From Macrolepiota albuminosa (taxonomy: Eukaryota; Basidiomycota; Agaricomycetes; Agaricales; Agaricaceae), in assembly GCA_027475525.1 (NCBI GenBank), contig JAMWFC010000009.1:2336187-2400186 (forward strand): a stretch of DNA of 64,000 bases, given 5' to 3'. This document shows positions 32,650 to 45,300 of this stretch, piece after piece (position 1 is the stretch's first letter; each line of letters opens with the position of its first letter). A program made the position numbers and the translations under genes. The notes under the pieces were generated by a model that did no database searches, had not been told where the DNA came from, and saw nothing but the letters and a program-made list of their open reading frames with translations.

Positions 32650-32728
32650 GGCGCTTTAGCTCAGTGGTTAGAGCATCATAAGGGGCGCATAACCCAAGAG
32701 GTCGTTGGTTCAATTCCAACAAGTGCTG
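32650..32728 (+). tRNA. tRNA-like sequence, anticodon not assigned
   Basis: GGCGCTT pairs with AAGTGCT (two G-U pairs) as acceptor stem; A box TAGCTCAGTGGTTAGAGC; T arm GTTGGTTCAATTCCAAC with a B box. The segment between D arm and T arm is about six bases longer than standard and holds two CAT triplets, so the anticodon arm cannot be folded unambiguously; it may contain a short intron or be degenerate. It sits in a repeat-rich, AT-biased region and may be a tRNA pseudogene or a tRNA-derived repeat head. Confidence 0.5.
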
Positions 32729-33429
32729 CTTGCTTTTATGGAAAACCTTGTGTCCTGTCTATTAACACTCAGTCACTAAATCCAGAGTCACCAATGATGA
32801 CATCAAAATTATGACCCACAAAAGCGTGTCTGAGCTTTGAGTTCAAGATAGTCTTAATTGCGATATTGTGTCAAAAGGTGGTGAATTACCTGGTACAGTC
32901 CTGATTATACGGTCAGTTTTCTGTCTTTATATCAGTAAGGGTATTGACCCCTCCTACCCTTCAGCTTCTGATTTCTTTTTAATATTGCAGTTGTTTTTAT
33001 AATGATAGACCCTTTGACTGTGGCTCCTTGTATAGTCATTTGGCTGATCTTAGCTTCTGCTGGGCTTGCTGGGATATGACCTTTCAGTGGTATACAATAG
33101 CTGTATCTCAGCAAGCCTGGCATTTCTCTGTGGCAGACAGCTTGGTGCTTGATGTCATTTGGCACCCTCTACTCACTTAGGCAGACAGCAATCTTGTGGA
33201 CTTCTTACTATATAGTTTAATTCACAGCATCTACTTTTACATTCCTTCCAGTTCACTGCTTCTTAGCAATGCTTAGCTACTTAGCAATGGTGAACTCATT
33301 TTTACTATAACTATTTGTCAATAGTAACACAGAACAAAGAACCAGAGTTCACACTCTACTTTTGCTCAGTTTACCTTACAGTTCAGATTTCTTTTGAGCT
33401 GACTTAGTACAAAGTCGCCAATTGTCTGA

Positions 33430-33533
33430 ACACTTTTTTGGACCTTGAGGTCACTGTCACCCTTTACACTGTCACACATGCTTTGGACCTTGAGGCCACC
33501 ATCACCCTTTGCACCATCATATGCACTTTGGTG
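33430..33533 (+). repeat. Two-copy tandem repeat (about 50 bp unit)
   Basis: The block TTTGGACCTTGAGG(T/C)CAC occurs at 33440 and again at 33490, each followed by a similar CACCCTTT(A/G)CAC stretch. The surroundings (32729-33784) are AT-rich and contain no recognisable gene. Confidence 0.45.
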
Positions 33534-33784
33534 CTTTGTCTACTCTTTCTCTCTTTTTCTTTATTCCATTATCCTTTCCTCCTCACATTAAGACTCCTTT
33601 CTATCAACTCTGCATATTATGCTACTTATATACAGACACTTACACATGAGTACCCTCGCCTTATATGAGACTGAGGATCCGTCACACATATACACCACTT
33701 CTACCAAATTATTGTACTGAAACATTGTACTTATAGATTTATTTACTTACTCTGTCTTATAGTTATGACAAGGTCTCTAATTCT

Positions 33785-34142
33785 AACACACTTCTCACCT
33801 GCTTGCTGCTGTTACACATATAGAACCTATGCACCTTGCATTTACGGCAGGCATTATACAGCCTAATCATTGCTAAGCCTCTAGTTTCTTGCTGCACTCA
33901 TTTCTGCATCTTACTTATCTTCACTCTCTCTTTCATCTAAATGCATTTCTTTGTTAGTGCACTCATCTTATTGCACATTCTTCACCAACTTTCCTTATCA
34001 ACACTCACAATTTCTTGCCATATAACTCATTACTTGACTTGTTTTCTGAGACCTGCCTGGGACTCCCTCAACACACTTAGCATGCCCAACATATATTTCC
34101 AGGTCAGTAGCTATAAACTGTATCTGCTACTGACCAACTTGT
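33785..34142 (+). repeat. Dispersed direct repeat, copy a
   Basis: About 350 bp aligning in the same orientation with 36235-36588, sharing GCTAAGCCTCTAGTTT, GCATCTTACTTAT and CCCAACATATATT blocks. It is C/T-rich and non-coding. Copy b directly continues the LTR-like repeat at 35700-36240, so both may belong to the untranslated part of the same decayed retroelement. Confidence 0.5.
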
Positions 34143-34797
34143 AGAAGTTATCACCACATGAATAATAAAAGGTGGAAGGGGGGCACACCCTTCCACAGAG
34201 TTTTTGTGGCTTGAAAGAGGGTGTTGGCATTGTAGTACTTAGTTGCAAGTAGTACTAATAGTTCTGGGGCTTGATAGTGTAGAATGTCACTTCCAATTCA
34301 CACTGACTTGATGACAAGATTGAAGTATTATTATGTTGAATGCTTTTGATAATATTCTGAAAAGCAGAGGTTTCTCAACAAACTCCAGCCTAAGCAATTT
34401 ACTCCCTGGAAATCACCAAGCCTTTGTCTATCAATTGCCTGTCTATTCTCTACTATACTTGGGCTATTTATACTGTTTTTCCAGTGCATAGACCACTATC
34501 TACACATGACTTTTTGTTGTAATCTCTCCAGCTTTAATAACATATTTGATAGTCCAATTTCCTTTTTAGAAAGCCTGTTTCAGTGTCACCATTCAGTTTC
34601 TTGTTCTACCATTCATCTGAATTATTCTGATTGCCACTTCTCTATTTATTTCTGCTCTATTTAGCACAATCCCATTTATATATCCTTCTTTTCCCTTTTA
34701 GTGCTTCCCTGCATTCTATGTTTCTTTTGACATTCCTCCATGCTTCTTTCCATTTCCCCTTTCAGTCATGTCAAATCAGGCATTGTCAGATCTGAGC
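34143..34797. other. AT-rich stretch, no gene seen
   Basis: Nothing coding, no RNA gene and no defined repeat boundary is visible between the direct repeat and solo LTR copy 4. It may be decayed retroelement sequence. Confidence 0.3.
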
Positions 34798-35315
34798 TGT
34801 CAAGAGACTCGTCATTTCTTCCTTCTTTCACCCCTTATCCCTTCACTCTCCTTTCATTCATTCTCTTATTTCTTCTGTCATTCTCTTATTTTACTGTTTC
34901 TATTCTTTCAACACTATCTGTTAGTACTATTCTCAGCCCTTAAAGTGCTCTGATTCTTTAGCTACCATTTAGACAAGTGTGAGCTCTTCAGCACCACTTT
35001 CAGACCACTTGTATAAGCTACAGTTTGCCTTTCGACTTTCAAAGTCCAGAGTTTTCCTGCCTTATTTGTACAGTTGTTTATTTAGGCAATTTTTAAATTT
35101 TTAAGGTTTTGTTGTACTGCACAGTTGTTTTCCATGCTTCAGAGACCCCAGAAACATCCAACCTGGCATAGAAAATCCTTAGACTTGTTCTCTTTGAATC
35201 TCCCTTTGCTAGGTGAGTAGTTGTCATGATATTGTCAGTATATATTCTAATACACTTTGGATCTCCCTCTGCCAGCTGTGTGACTGAGCCATAGCCTCCA
35301 GAGGTCGCCCTTATA
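34798..35315 (-). mobile_element. Solo LTR, copy 4 (518 bp)
   Basis: Perfect duplication TGAGC at 34793-34797 and 35316-35320. The plus strand reads TGTCAAGAGACTCG ... GGTCGCCCTTATA; the terminal ACA has become ATA by a C-to-T change. Same orientation as copy 2. Inserted at the edge of a gag-like fragment. Confidence 0.85.
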
Positions 35316-35509
35316 TGAGCTTGATCTAGATCATCACAATTTAATCCCATTTCATCTCCTCTGCCAGCTCCCATGCTTCCTCTTTCCGTAACAATGGTTG
35401 GACTATTGTTGAGCTGATAGTTTGACCTGGTCCCTGCCTGTTGTTCTGTGCTTTTCTGTATATTTATTGAGATGTTTTGAAGATATAAGTTTGCTAAAAC
35501 TGCTATCAA
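35316..35509 (-). pseudogene. Short gag-like fragment next to solo LTR
   Basis: Minus-strand ORF 'MIAVLANLYLQNISINIQKS' to 'MGLNCDDLDQAH' weakly resembles the fragment at 32037-32321. It ends exactly at the solo LTR. Assignment is tentative. Confidence 0.25.
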
Positions 35510-35559
35510 GAGGCTTACAGTTTTCAGCCGATAATTAAATGTTTATTTTGACTTCTGGT

Positions 35560-36240
35560 GCATGGTGTGTCCCTGACTGCTGGTACAGCATTGTATCAGC
35601 ATCAGCTGGCCATTAGCTGCCATTTATCAGCATCTGTCAGAACCTGCCAGGACCTGCTAACATCTGTTGGAATCCACTGGCATTTATCAGGTAGCACCTC
35701 CCAGCATTACCCAGCAACCACTAGCATTAGAAAGGGAAGAAGAGAAGGGAGGAGTAGATGTCTGCTATATGGAGTGTTATGTGGAGGTGTGGAGAGAGTG
35801 GGGAAGAAGAATGATATTAAGAGGAAAGAAAAAAAAAGAAAAGAAAGAGATTGTGTGGGGCATGCTAGCAGACATCAGCAGATAGTAGCAGATGTCAGCA
35901 TGTGAGCCAGTGAATGTCAGTGGATGATAGCTGGTGTTCAAAGAAATTTTTCTGTGTAAAAATGAGAAATATTTGGGTAGGGATGGTTAGATTCTGGAAG
36001 TAGAAAAAAGAGATGGTGCTAAGTTGAAAGAGAGGAGAAGGGGTCCAGCAGACCTGCATCCCATTTATAAGCAGATGAATAGATCAAATGAATTTACCAA
36101 TCTAATAACATGTAATAGTGTCTTTTGACCAAACTATATTTACACTATAGCAACTTGTAAAAAGCCTCTGTGGTCCAGTAGAATATTTATAAATTGATAT
36201 TCTATATCATGCACAAGATAATAGCAGTTAGAACATTTCT
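35560..36240 (+). repeat. LTR/leader-like repeat, inverted copy of 1-500
   Basis: Degenerate repeats of a CAGCATCTG/CTGCCAG-type word (35590-35720) lead into sequence that aligns with the reverse complement of 1-500 up to about 36235 (AATATTTATAAATTGATATT, then AGCAGTTAGAA). It is probably the LTR or leader of a decayed retroelement. It has no coding potential. Confidence 0.5.
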
Positions 36241-36588
36241 TGCCTACTTGCTATAATATATATATATGGAACCTATGTGTCTTATATCTATAGCAGGCAT
36301 TGTGCAGCTTAGTCATTGCTAAGCCTCTAGTTTTCTTGCCACACTCATTGCTGCATCTTACTTATATTCACTCTATCTTTTTTCTAGGCACACTGATTTA
36401 TTAGCACATTTTCTTACTGCACATTTTTTACTAACTCTTCTTCCCAACCTCATCTTTTTCTGCTGTTTAAATTGTCATTTGACTTGTTTTTCTGGGATCT
36501 GCCCAGGACTCCTTCAAATACTTAGCACCCCCCAACATATATTCTCTAAATTAGTAGCTTTAAATCATGTCTGCTACTAATCAACTTT
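36235..36588 (+). repeat. Dispersed direct repeat, copy b
   Basis: Aligns with 33785-34142 in the same orientation (see there). It contains a short (TA)n run near 36255. Confidence 0.5.
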
Positions 36589-39208
36589 TGGACATCCATT
36601 AACATAAGGCTACATGCAAAAAAGAAGGGAAAAATTGGAAACAGAGGCCAATACCATTAGCAGTATTCAATAACAATAGTAGGACCATTAAACAGAGACC
36701 ACTAGATATTTGAGTAAACTGTCCACCAACAATAGATCTATTTGAGCTGCTGGATGCACAGCCAACTTGAAGAGGCAAATAGAGGCTCCACTTCCCCTGT
36801 CATCTAGCTTACCATACATACTACTATCTGATATATAGGAGGTACCTCTTGTCTTAGACTCACTACATACTCCGCAGCATAGCACAGCTCAGCACCACAA
36901 CAGATTCACTGTTTACAATGAATCTGAACCAAATGTATCAGCTTCTGCTTAGGACAAGAAGATAGAACTATTTCAACCCTCCAATTAATAGCTCTAGTGA
37001 TAGTTAATATAGAGTGTCTAAAAAGGTGCTTGACATTCTGTGAGATGAGGAAAATTTATGATATGAGGAAATTTATGATAGCAATGACTAATTTAGAAAC
37101 AAGTGAAGGCTAGTATTATAAAACCAAAAGAAGCATAAGGCATTGTCTGACCAATTGCCAACAAATTCAAAGCAACGGCACAAGTCTCAAGCACAAATGT
37201 TACAAGAAGATGCAGCTTGATACATTGATATTTCAACACAAGTAAAAAGGAGTAGTAGCTGCATTAAGGGTCATTTGACTAGTCTACCTTCATTGATAGA
37301 AAGGGAAAGTTACATTACATTTTTGTAAACTATAACTATAATATTACAAAAATGTAGGAAGGTCTGTAATGCAAGTAAATATTCAGCTACATCAATACTC
37401 TGCTAAGCTGACTGGATGACATAACCTTATTGGCTTACTTATCTCCATTATATATATCTTGGTATCAATAAAGTTCATAACATAAGGTTTTTAATTGTGA
37501 GCTCTTAATTTCATCCTCTCTATACTTCAAGTCCACTCTCTATCTTTTGATTATACAAGTTGTCTATGTAAGCTGAACATTGTAAGCATGATCATGGCTT
37601 ACATGTTAATAAAATAGCAGCTAGCAGAGCAAGAATGAAGTATGGCAATAGTGTCTCAGAGTCCTATTCTAGTCCATTAACAATTAGTTGGAGCTAGGCA
37701 AGCTACTTATTAATCTATAAAGGTTGATACAGATATGCTATTATAGAAAAGCATATTACATTGTGCACAATCACTGCTAAAGTCAGAACTAATGACTATT
37801 GCTAATATGAGAAGTAGGTTAGTTTATGCAAAGTTGAGTCTGACTTTTTTCACAATGATAAAAGATGAAGGAATCAGTACAATATATGTATTTTAAAGAG
37901 GAGTCTGAAAATACAATATAAAAAAATAGTACTAAACTAAAAACTAATATGCTTATAATTGAATTATTGATTAGTTTGAAAGAATAAAACTTCAAATCAG
38001 TATTGAGTCATAGTTGTTAGAACTTGAACAAGGCAGCTATATATAAATTGTCATTTACATCTAGAATGATGTGCAGTAAGTATTAATCTAGGTATGAGCA
38101 TTATAAGTATAAGTCCATGTTGTAGTAAATGTATATTACATACTTTCAGTAGCATGTAAATGGAACTGAGGATAGTGTGGCCTTTGAGTCCTTGATATAT
38201 GTGTGCTCTTAAACAAAGCAGATGGTCATTGTGTTCCCGACAATGGTTTGTAGTACCCTTTCATATCACTACTTTATATCATCATATTTGTGATGTCTTA
38301 ACAGCCAATTCTTTTATAAAGCATTGAATTTAATGATTTGTAATACTACAAAGGCTATTGTAAGATATGCAATAATATATAATTACAAGCACAAGAAAGA
38401 GCATTTAGAGAATAGATATTGTTGGATTTAATCAAGAGTTATGCACATCAACAGAATATATAAGCCATTGTCTTAGATATAATCAATGCTAGTATTTAAC
38501 TTTAAAATCCAGCTATAACTAAATACTGTTGTATATTGAAAAGTGAAATTTTTTGCCTTTTTTTTTTGTTAATTTATCCTTAACTTGTAAGATCTTCAAA
38601 ATTTCAGGCCATCTTGAATACCTTCTGAGCTAATATAAAATAATTTTTTAAGAGAGATTGTAACATGTGAGAGATGTTGGCCCATGACCTAAGGAGAGGT
38701 ACCAAAAAACCAAGAAGTAAAACTGCTGTCATAGTCAGGTCACAAGCTAAGTTCTTGCTCTTCAACTGTGGCTTGCAACACACATGTAAAAAGCTGGATA
38801 ATGAAGTATGTTGTAAACTGTACATCATGTAAATATAATAGCATACCTAAATGATAAAATGAATAGAACTAAAAAGGTATGTATCTACTATGTGTCTGTA
38901 CTGTGTCTGTAGTCATGTGACCATAAATTATACCATAACAACTGTCACAAATTTGTTTTTAATACTCTCAAAAGCTTGCTCACATAGTATACAAGTAAGT
39001 AAAAAAATATATTGCTGAAGAGATCATTTTATCTACCAAATTGATTATATAAGCCATATGAGCTGGATGCAAAGTGGTAGTCTGAATAATGCGTGATCAT
39101 TGTTGATGAGCTGACTTGGAATTGAAAGGAATCAGAGTAGGCTTGGCTTGAAAACTAATGCATGAGGAAGGGAGGAGGATGAGGTAGGATTGACTACATA
39201 GAATCAAG
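36589..39208. other. 2.6 kb AT-rich region, nothing identified
   Basis: All six frames are broken by frequent stops, and no conserved motif, LTR boundary or RNA gene could be recognised. The composition resembles the decayed retroelement at 1-2930, so this is probably old, heavily mutated repeat DNA. Confidence 0.4.
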
Positions 39209-39706
39209 TGTAAGGATGACCTCTAGAGGCTGTGGCTCAGTCACACAGCTGGCAAAGGGAGATCCAAAGTGTATTAGAGTATGTACTAACAATATCATAA
39301 TAACTACTCCCCTGGCAGAGGGAGGTCAAAAGAGAACAAGTCTAGGAATTCCCTATGCCAGGTTGGATGCTTCTGGGGCCTCTGAAGCATGGGAAACAAC
39401 TGTACAGTACAACAAAATCTTAAAAACTCAAAAATTGCCTACACAAACAATTGCACAAATAAGGGGCAAACTCTGGCAAACTCTGGCTTATATAAGTGGT
39501 CTGGAAGTGGTGCTGAGGGGCCCACACTTGTCTGAATGGTAGCTAAAGAACCAGAGCACCTCAAGGGCTGAGAGTAGTATTAACAAATAGTGTTGAAAGA
39601 ATAGAAACAGTAAAATGAAATAATGTCAGAAGAAATAAGAGAATGAATGAAGGGAGAGTGAAGAGATAAGGAGTGAGAAAAGAAAGAAATGAGGAGTCCC
39701 CTGACA
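39209..39706 (+). mobile_element. Solo LTR, copy 5 (498 bp, short form)
   Basis: Starts TGTAAGGATGACC and ends CCCCTGACA. Flanks TCAAG and TAAGT do not give a clean duplication, though one base lost from TCAAG would explain it. It shares the 20-bp internal deficit with copy 1. It is inserted beside the 3' end of the old transposase gene T1. Confidence 0.8.
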
Positions 39707-40915
39707 TAAGTGTAATTTCTTCTCTCTTCTTCAGGATCACTATTATAGGTTTTAGAATTTCACTATTCACTATGCCAATCCATTCTTTGTCTTTCTTCTC
39801 TACTAAGTGCTTTATCTACTCCATTTTTTTTTGCCCTTTTTTCTGTGTTCTTCCTCTCTTTCTCATCACATTTGGCCCATTCTTTTTGAGCCTCTCTCAA
39901 TCTTTCTTCTGAAGTCATGACACAGACAGAAGTATTGATTCTTTGTCCTTGCTTATTCTGCTTCTTAAAATGATGATTTGCTTGGTTATAAAGAATGGCA
40001 ATTTCACATGTAGCAAAAACCACATGAACTTTCACTAAATCATGTTGTGTCTCTACAAGTTCAAGTTGAGCATGTAAGGCTGCAATCTAATCCTCAAGTT
40101 CAAGGCAGTGCTGGATGGTCAGTGTGGTAAAGGAGGATAAAGATGACAAAGAACTAGAAGCGGTGCTGGAAATAGATGTTTGCCATGTTATTATTGATCA
40201 TGTATAAAGCCAATAGATAGTGGAACCAGCTGGCATTGGAGTTGAGGGAGAATTAAGCAGATAACAATTAGCCTGGGCTATTGTTAATGTTTCTGAATAA
40301 GTTGTTTTGTGTGTGACACTGCAAGTGTGATCAACAACTTGATCATCAGATGACATCTCTAGGTCAGTGTCCAATGCCATTGTGCATGTCTCTTTCTATT
40401 CATTGTCACTCTTCTCATCTCTACTTTCACTCTTCTCATCTCTTTCTCTATTGAATGGCACATTTGCTGGCATGAAATCATCTGAGGATGCATTAGGTGC
40501 CCAAGGAAGTCTGATCAATTGGTAGATGCCTTTGACCTGAATTGAAGTCAAGTAGCTAGATGCAAAATCTCTCTTTGTGAAAATTTCTGGAATAATATCT
40601 GATTCTTGAAATAAATCTGTCTGTGTGACATTGATACCTGCTTTACACTATGCCTAGATTATTGTTTCTTCCTTGAATGCTTTTTTGTGCGCCTGCATAT
40701 ATTTTTCCACAACATACTGAAGCTCTATTCCCTCCCCTGTTTGCTTGAGTATCACAGCACACCGATTCGACCATGCAGTAGTGAGTGGTGAGAAGACTCC
40801 AACATCAAGTGGCTTAAGACAATGGGTAGTGTGAGGAGGAAGGCGAAAAAGATGAACACCTTGTTCTTGGACATATTCAATCATCTCAAGTGTGGTGTAT
40901 AAACCATGTCCATTA
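39707..40915 (-). pseudogene. Old pogo/Tigger-type transposase T1, C-terminal half
   Basis: AT-rich, stop-ridden minus-strand remnant. It starts at the T2 insertion with 'NGHGLYTTLEMIEYVQE', the second catalytic block of the DDE_1 domain with Asn in place of the catalytic Asp. It continues with 'FRLPPHTTHCLKPLDVGVFS' (40800) and ends in a coiled, charged tail ('RINTSVCVMTSEERLRE', 39935) typical of fungal transposases of this class. The N-terminal half is at 47862-49534. The copy is dead. Confidence 0.75.
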
Positions 40916-41153
40916 CAGTGTAAGACACATGAATGGCAACTGACTTTGCCGTGCCTGAATATCTTTCCTCACGGCAAATAAACTATATTTCTGAGTATAC
41001 TACAGGGTAATACAAGTATTGAGGATTATAAGAACGAACTATGAAAAAATTATATGGAGTTGAAGATGGTATATAGGTGATTCTATGAAAGTTGAGGCAA
41101 AACCGACCAAATGCATGTAATTGGCAACCATGACAAACGTGGGTGTCACGCGT

Positions 41154-41734
41154 TTACTCAGGGTCATCTATTGCCATCTCGTTGTCGTTGTCGTTGTCCT
41201 CATCCTCCTCCTCCTCCTCCTCCATTTCCTCTTGAAATGCAAATTCGGCTTCAAGGTCCCACATACTTCTCCACCAGGTCAAACCAGCCCTTGACAGCCT
41301 CAGGATTCAATGATGCACCCCGCTGCATGTCAAGAGGCTTACTCCAATGAGTCTGTAGTTCCTCATGATAGCGACCGAGGAAATTAAAGATCCATCGATG
41401 CCCCACCAGCTTGTACTGCGGGCCATTCCTTGTCTGGAGGAGTACATTGGCGTACTTCTTGATATTGCAATGTGAGAGCAGCATGCCTCGATCTGCCAAT
41501 TCCAAAATGAACTCAACAAGAGTGCGTTCCTCTGCGTCTGTTAACTTCTTCTTCTTCTTGTTTGAGTCCCCTATAAACTGCATGCGCTCATTTTCAATGT
41601 GATTCATCATTGTTCTGTAAGGAATATTGAACCGCGTCGCAATGGCTGGCCCTCCCTCCCTCAACTGCATATCCTTCCGTTGGTCATCCTTGTACGCGTT
41701 AATGGCATTAATGAGCGTGCCCCGAGTCGCATTA
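41154..41734 (-). pseudogene. T2 transposase: HTH region fused to acidic tail (internal deletion)
   Basis: The gene starts at 47439 ('MTRHALSDRVKKIKK'), is cut by the copia element, and resumes at 41734 with 'TRGTLINAINAYKDDQRK'. A Psq-type helix-turn-helix ('IATRFNIPYRTMMNHIENE') and a CENP-B/Tc5-type second HTH ('LVGHRWIFNFLGRYHEEL', 41400) follow, up to 'WFDLVEKYV' (41255). The frame then shifts straight into an acidic C-terminus ('WDLEAEFAFQEEMEEEEEE', ending TAA at 41154). The whole catalytic DDE domain is missing. G+C is clearly higher than in T1, fitting a younger insertion. Confidence 0.7.
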
Positions 41735-42068
41735 TGTTAGGTTGTGATAAGTGTGACGAGGTAAAGGGGTACCACGGACACAACCTCAGGGCCATTGTGG
41801 CCACTCACTTTGCTTTGTACGAAAACACATATATACCTATCTGCTGATGTCGTACCCTCAGTTCCGTTTACGTGTTCTGAGGGTACGCAACTTACCATAC
41901 TCTATATACTATACATACTAACACGTACCTAGATTGTGCTAATCACGTATCTATCTAGGTACTACAAATATAGTTCCGTTTACGTGTTCTGAGGATTGTG
42001 CTAATCACGTATCTATCTAGGTGTTGGTCGCACCGTCAGATTTACTGCTGCTGCTACACGTTCCAACA
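41735..42068 (+). repeat. 5' LTR of copia element
   Basis: TGTTAGGTTGTG ... CGTTCCAACA. It contains an internal pair of GATTGTGCTAATCACGTATC blocks (41933, 41994) and two GTTCCGTTTACGTGTTCTGA blocks. It is followed at once by GGTTATGGGCC, a candidate primer binding site whose tRNA is not identified. Transcription should start inside this LTR. Confidence 0.9.
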
Positions 42069-42316
42069 GGTTATGGGCCTACCTTGAGCACAATACTGGT
42101 TGAAGTCTTGCTGCTCTTGGAACGTTTTCTTTGTCTCTGTCCCTTGTTTGGCTGGGGCCGATTGCACCGGACCCCTGCCCCTTTTGACTTGCCGTCCTTT
42201 GTACCTTTAGTCCCTTGTCGGGATTCCTATAGCCGGCCCAGGATCAGGAGACGATCCTATTGTTTTCGGGATCACGATAATCCTGGACAAAGCCTCCCCC
42301 GTGTCACACTCAGCGA

Positions 42317-45300
42317 ATGACCACCGATACCAAGATGTCAACCATAGACGCTACTGCCCCATCCGTACGTGCCATTTCCATCCGCGGCGCGGAATGGAAG
42401 CACGACAAGTTCTCTCGCACCTCGCCTGCCGCAAATTTTAACAGGTGGTCCAAGGCCTTGGAAATCCATCTGTCGCTGTTGGGTCTCAAATTCTACGTTT
42501 TCCGTGCATATATTCCATGCCCCAGTGCTTCAGCTGAGCCCGTCGCGTACGGCAACTGGATCGCAAATGACGACCTTGCCAGAGCAGTTATACTCACGGC
42601 GCTCGACGACTCTGAATACGAAGGGCTTGACGAAGCCACAACCGCGGCAGCCCTTTACAACACCGTTAAGTCACGGGCAGAGGGTGAGGGGCCGGTGCGC
42701 ATGGTTGCCTTGATGCAGGAAGTCCTTAAAATCCAGTGCTCCTCGACTGAGTCGCTCACCGTTATGGCAAAGAGAATTTGTGACATCGTCCACCGTATAT
42801 TCGCGATAAAAGCACTGGATGAAGACATCTTTAAATGCGTTATGCTTCTTAACAGCCTTAACGACCCACAGTACGCCTCCCTCCAGGCACAAGTCTCGCG
42901 GGGCCTTGCCGATGCCACGACCAAAGCCCCCTACACGTCTGATAATATCCGCAAACTGATGGAGACCATGCAGAACCTCTCTAGCTTGAAAGCGTCCACC
43001 CCGAGCATCTCTACTGACTCTGCACTTGCAGCCACAGCGCGGGGACGTTGGCGTTCACAGAAGCCATGGCTTCCTGGGCACACTCACCATGCCGGCGCAA
43101 GGTGCTGCACAACGTGCGCGACACATGGGCGATCCTGTGGCGGTCACGAAGCACCCTTTTGCGCGCATCCAGGTGGGGCCATGGAGAAGCAAGGGTTTGA
43201 TGCAGCGCGGAACGCAGCTCGTGCCGCTAGTCCGGCGACCACGTCGCAGGCGTCGAAAGGGAAGGGAGCCGCTAGCGGGGGAAAAGTCTATACCCAGCTG
43301 ACAGGCCCGCAAGGGAAAGTGTACCTGGTAGAAGACGGCGACCTCGGGAAGCTTCAGACATTGAGCGCTACACAAACACCTGCTGGCTTCGCAGGCCTGG
43401 CGACGGACGACGTCCCTACCACGGCCGATGACTCCGAGTGGGAGGGCTGGATGGCTATCATTGAGGAGGAGGTTGACCTAAAGGTGTCAGTCGACTGGAG
43501 GCAGAACTCAGGAGGAGATGTCCAAAATGAACCTACAATGATTAAGCCACTTAGCCAGAGCCAAGACACCGCTCTCATGACAGTAGCAGACCAGCCATTT
43601 TACATCGACTCCGGAGCAACAGTACATATATCTCCCCACAAGTCTGATTTCATCACTCTCAAGCCCATCGACCTGAGAGACATCAAGGGAGTCGGAGGTT
43701 CAGCGATTACTGCACGGGGAGTGGGCGACATACAATTACGTACCACGAATGGAGACACGCTGTCACTGGAAGGCGCGCTGTACGTCCCAAACTCAACAGT
43801 CCGCCTCATTTCTGTTAGTCGCCTTGCGGTCAGCAACTGCGCACGCTCTACCTTTGATAATGAGGGAGTTCAAATCATCGACAAGTCTAGCGGAAAAATA
43901 ATCGCCCAGGGACCGCTCATACAAGGGAAGAAACTCTACACAATAAACCTTTCCGACGCTGTGGCAGAACATGCTTACTCCATCCGTCATGAGGTTGATC
44001 TAACGACCTGGCACCGCCGCCTCGGTCACGCGAACTATCAAGCCATTCAGCAGTTAGCCCGCGATCGTAAGATCAAAGGTGCGCTTACCTTGTCTCACCA
44101 CCCCCCACCGAAATGTGACAATTGCCTTCTTGGGAAACAGACTCGAACGCCGATTCCCAAAACAAGGCAGGAGGGGCATAGAGCTAAGCGGAAGCTGGGG
44201 ATAGTTTGGGTGGACCTGATGGGGCCGGTGAATGTACAGTCGAAATCGGGAAATCACTACATACTGGATATAGTTGATGATTTCACGAGCATGCCATGGT
44301 CTATCCCTCTCAGAAATAAAAGCGATGCATTTCCTGCGCTAAAGGCCTGGGAGGCGGCACGGTCAAACGAGTGTGGTCTGAAGGTGGGCAAGTACAGAAC
44401 AGGCTTCGATGGGGAGCTAAACAGTGACGAAATGAAAGCGTGGCTTGAAACGAGGGGAACAACAATAGAGCACAGCGCACCTTATACGTCAGCACACATC
44501 GGACGGATAGAACGCATGCACCGGACGCTTATGGGCAAGGCCCGGACCATGAGATTGGACTCTGGATGCCCGGAGTACCTCTGGGACGAGTTCTACATCA
44601 CTGCTGCTCACCTGCATGCGAAGACTCCGACGAAATCACTAAATGGGAAGACTCCTCACGAGCTCTGGTTCGACAAATGCGCTGACTACAGCTATATGCG
44701 AGAGATTGGCTGTCGCGCTTTCGTACTCATACCCACGCACAACCCGAAGGTTAAACCGCGCTCAATCGAATGTGTGTTAATCGGCTACGGACAGAACTCT
44801 AAGACGTACAGGTGCTGGGATAAAGAGAGGAAGAAAGTGTATCAATCCTATCACGTTAAGTTCATAGAAAGTCACGAACGTCCACTCACCACAGATCCGG
44901 AGCAATCCGCCACGCCCAAACCGATGACAACGTCACCTACGTTGCCCCCAATCCCGTCCCTTCAAGACCTAGACCTATCGGCCTCACTGCAGCCACAACA
45001 GGTCGACGATGACCTGGCTGAATTCGAGCTGGAGCAACCAGTAACGGCAACGCAGCAGCCGATTCCAGACGACGATCGAGATCATGAGGATACGGCGCCA
45101 CGACGCTCGAAACGCTTGAGGCACCCGACAGAAAAGGCGTCGACGGAAGACGGACGACCGAAAACCCGGCTGGAAAGGGCAGTGGAACAGGTCAGGGAGA
45201 GCGAGCGGAGGTTGAAAGAGGCAAAAGTAGAGAGAGCAGTGGCGACAGAGGAAGGCAGGCGTGAGGGGATGGCCGAGCCAGGCACCGAAGACGATCACCA

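Noticed and set aside
42021..42320. Small ORF overlapping the copia LTR end and leader
   Set aside because: It crosses the LTR boundary and primer binding site and has no homologue; it is most likely chance.
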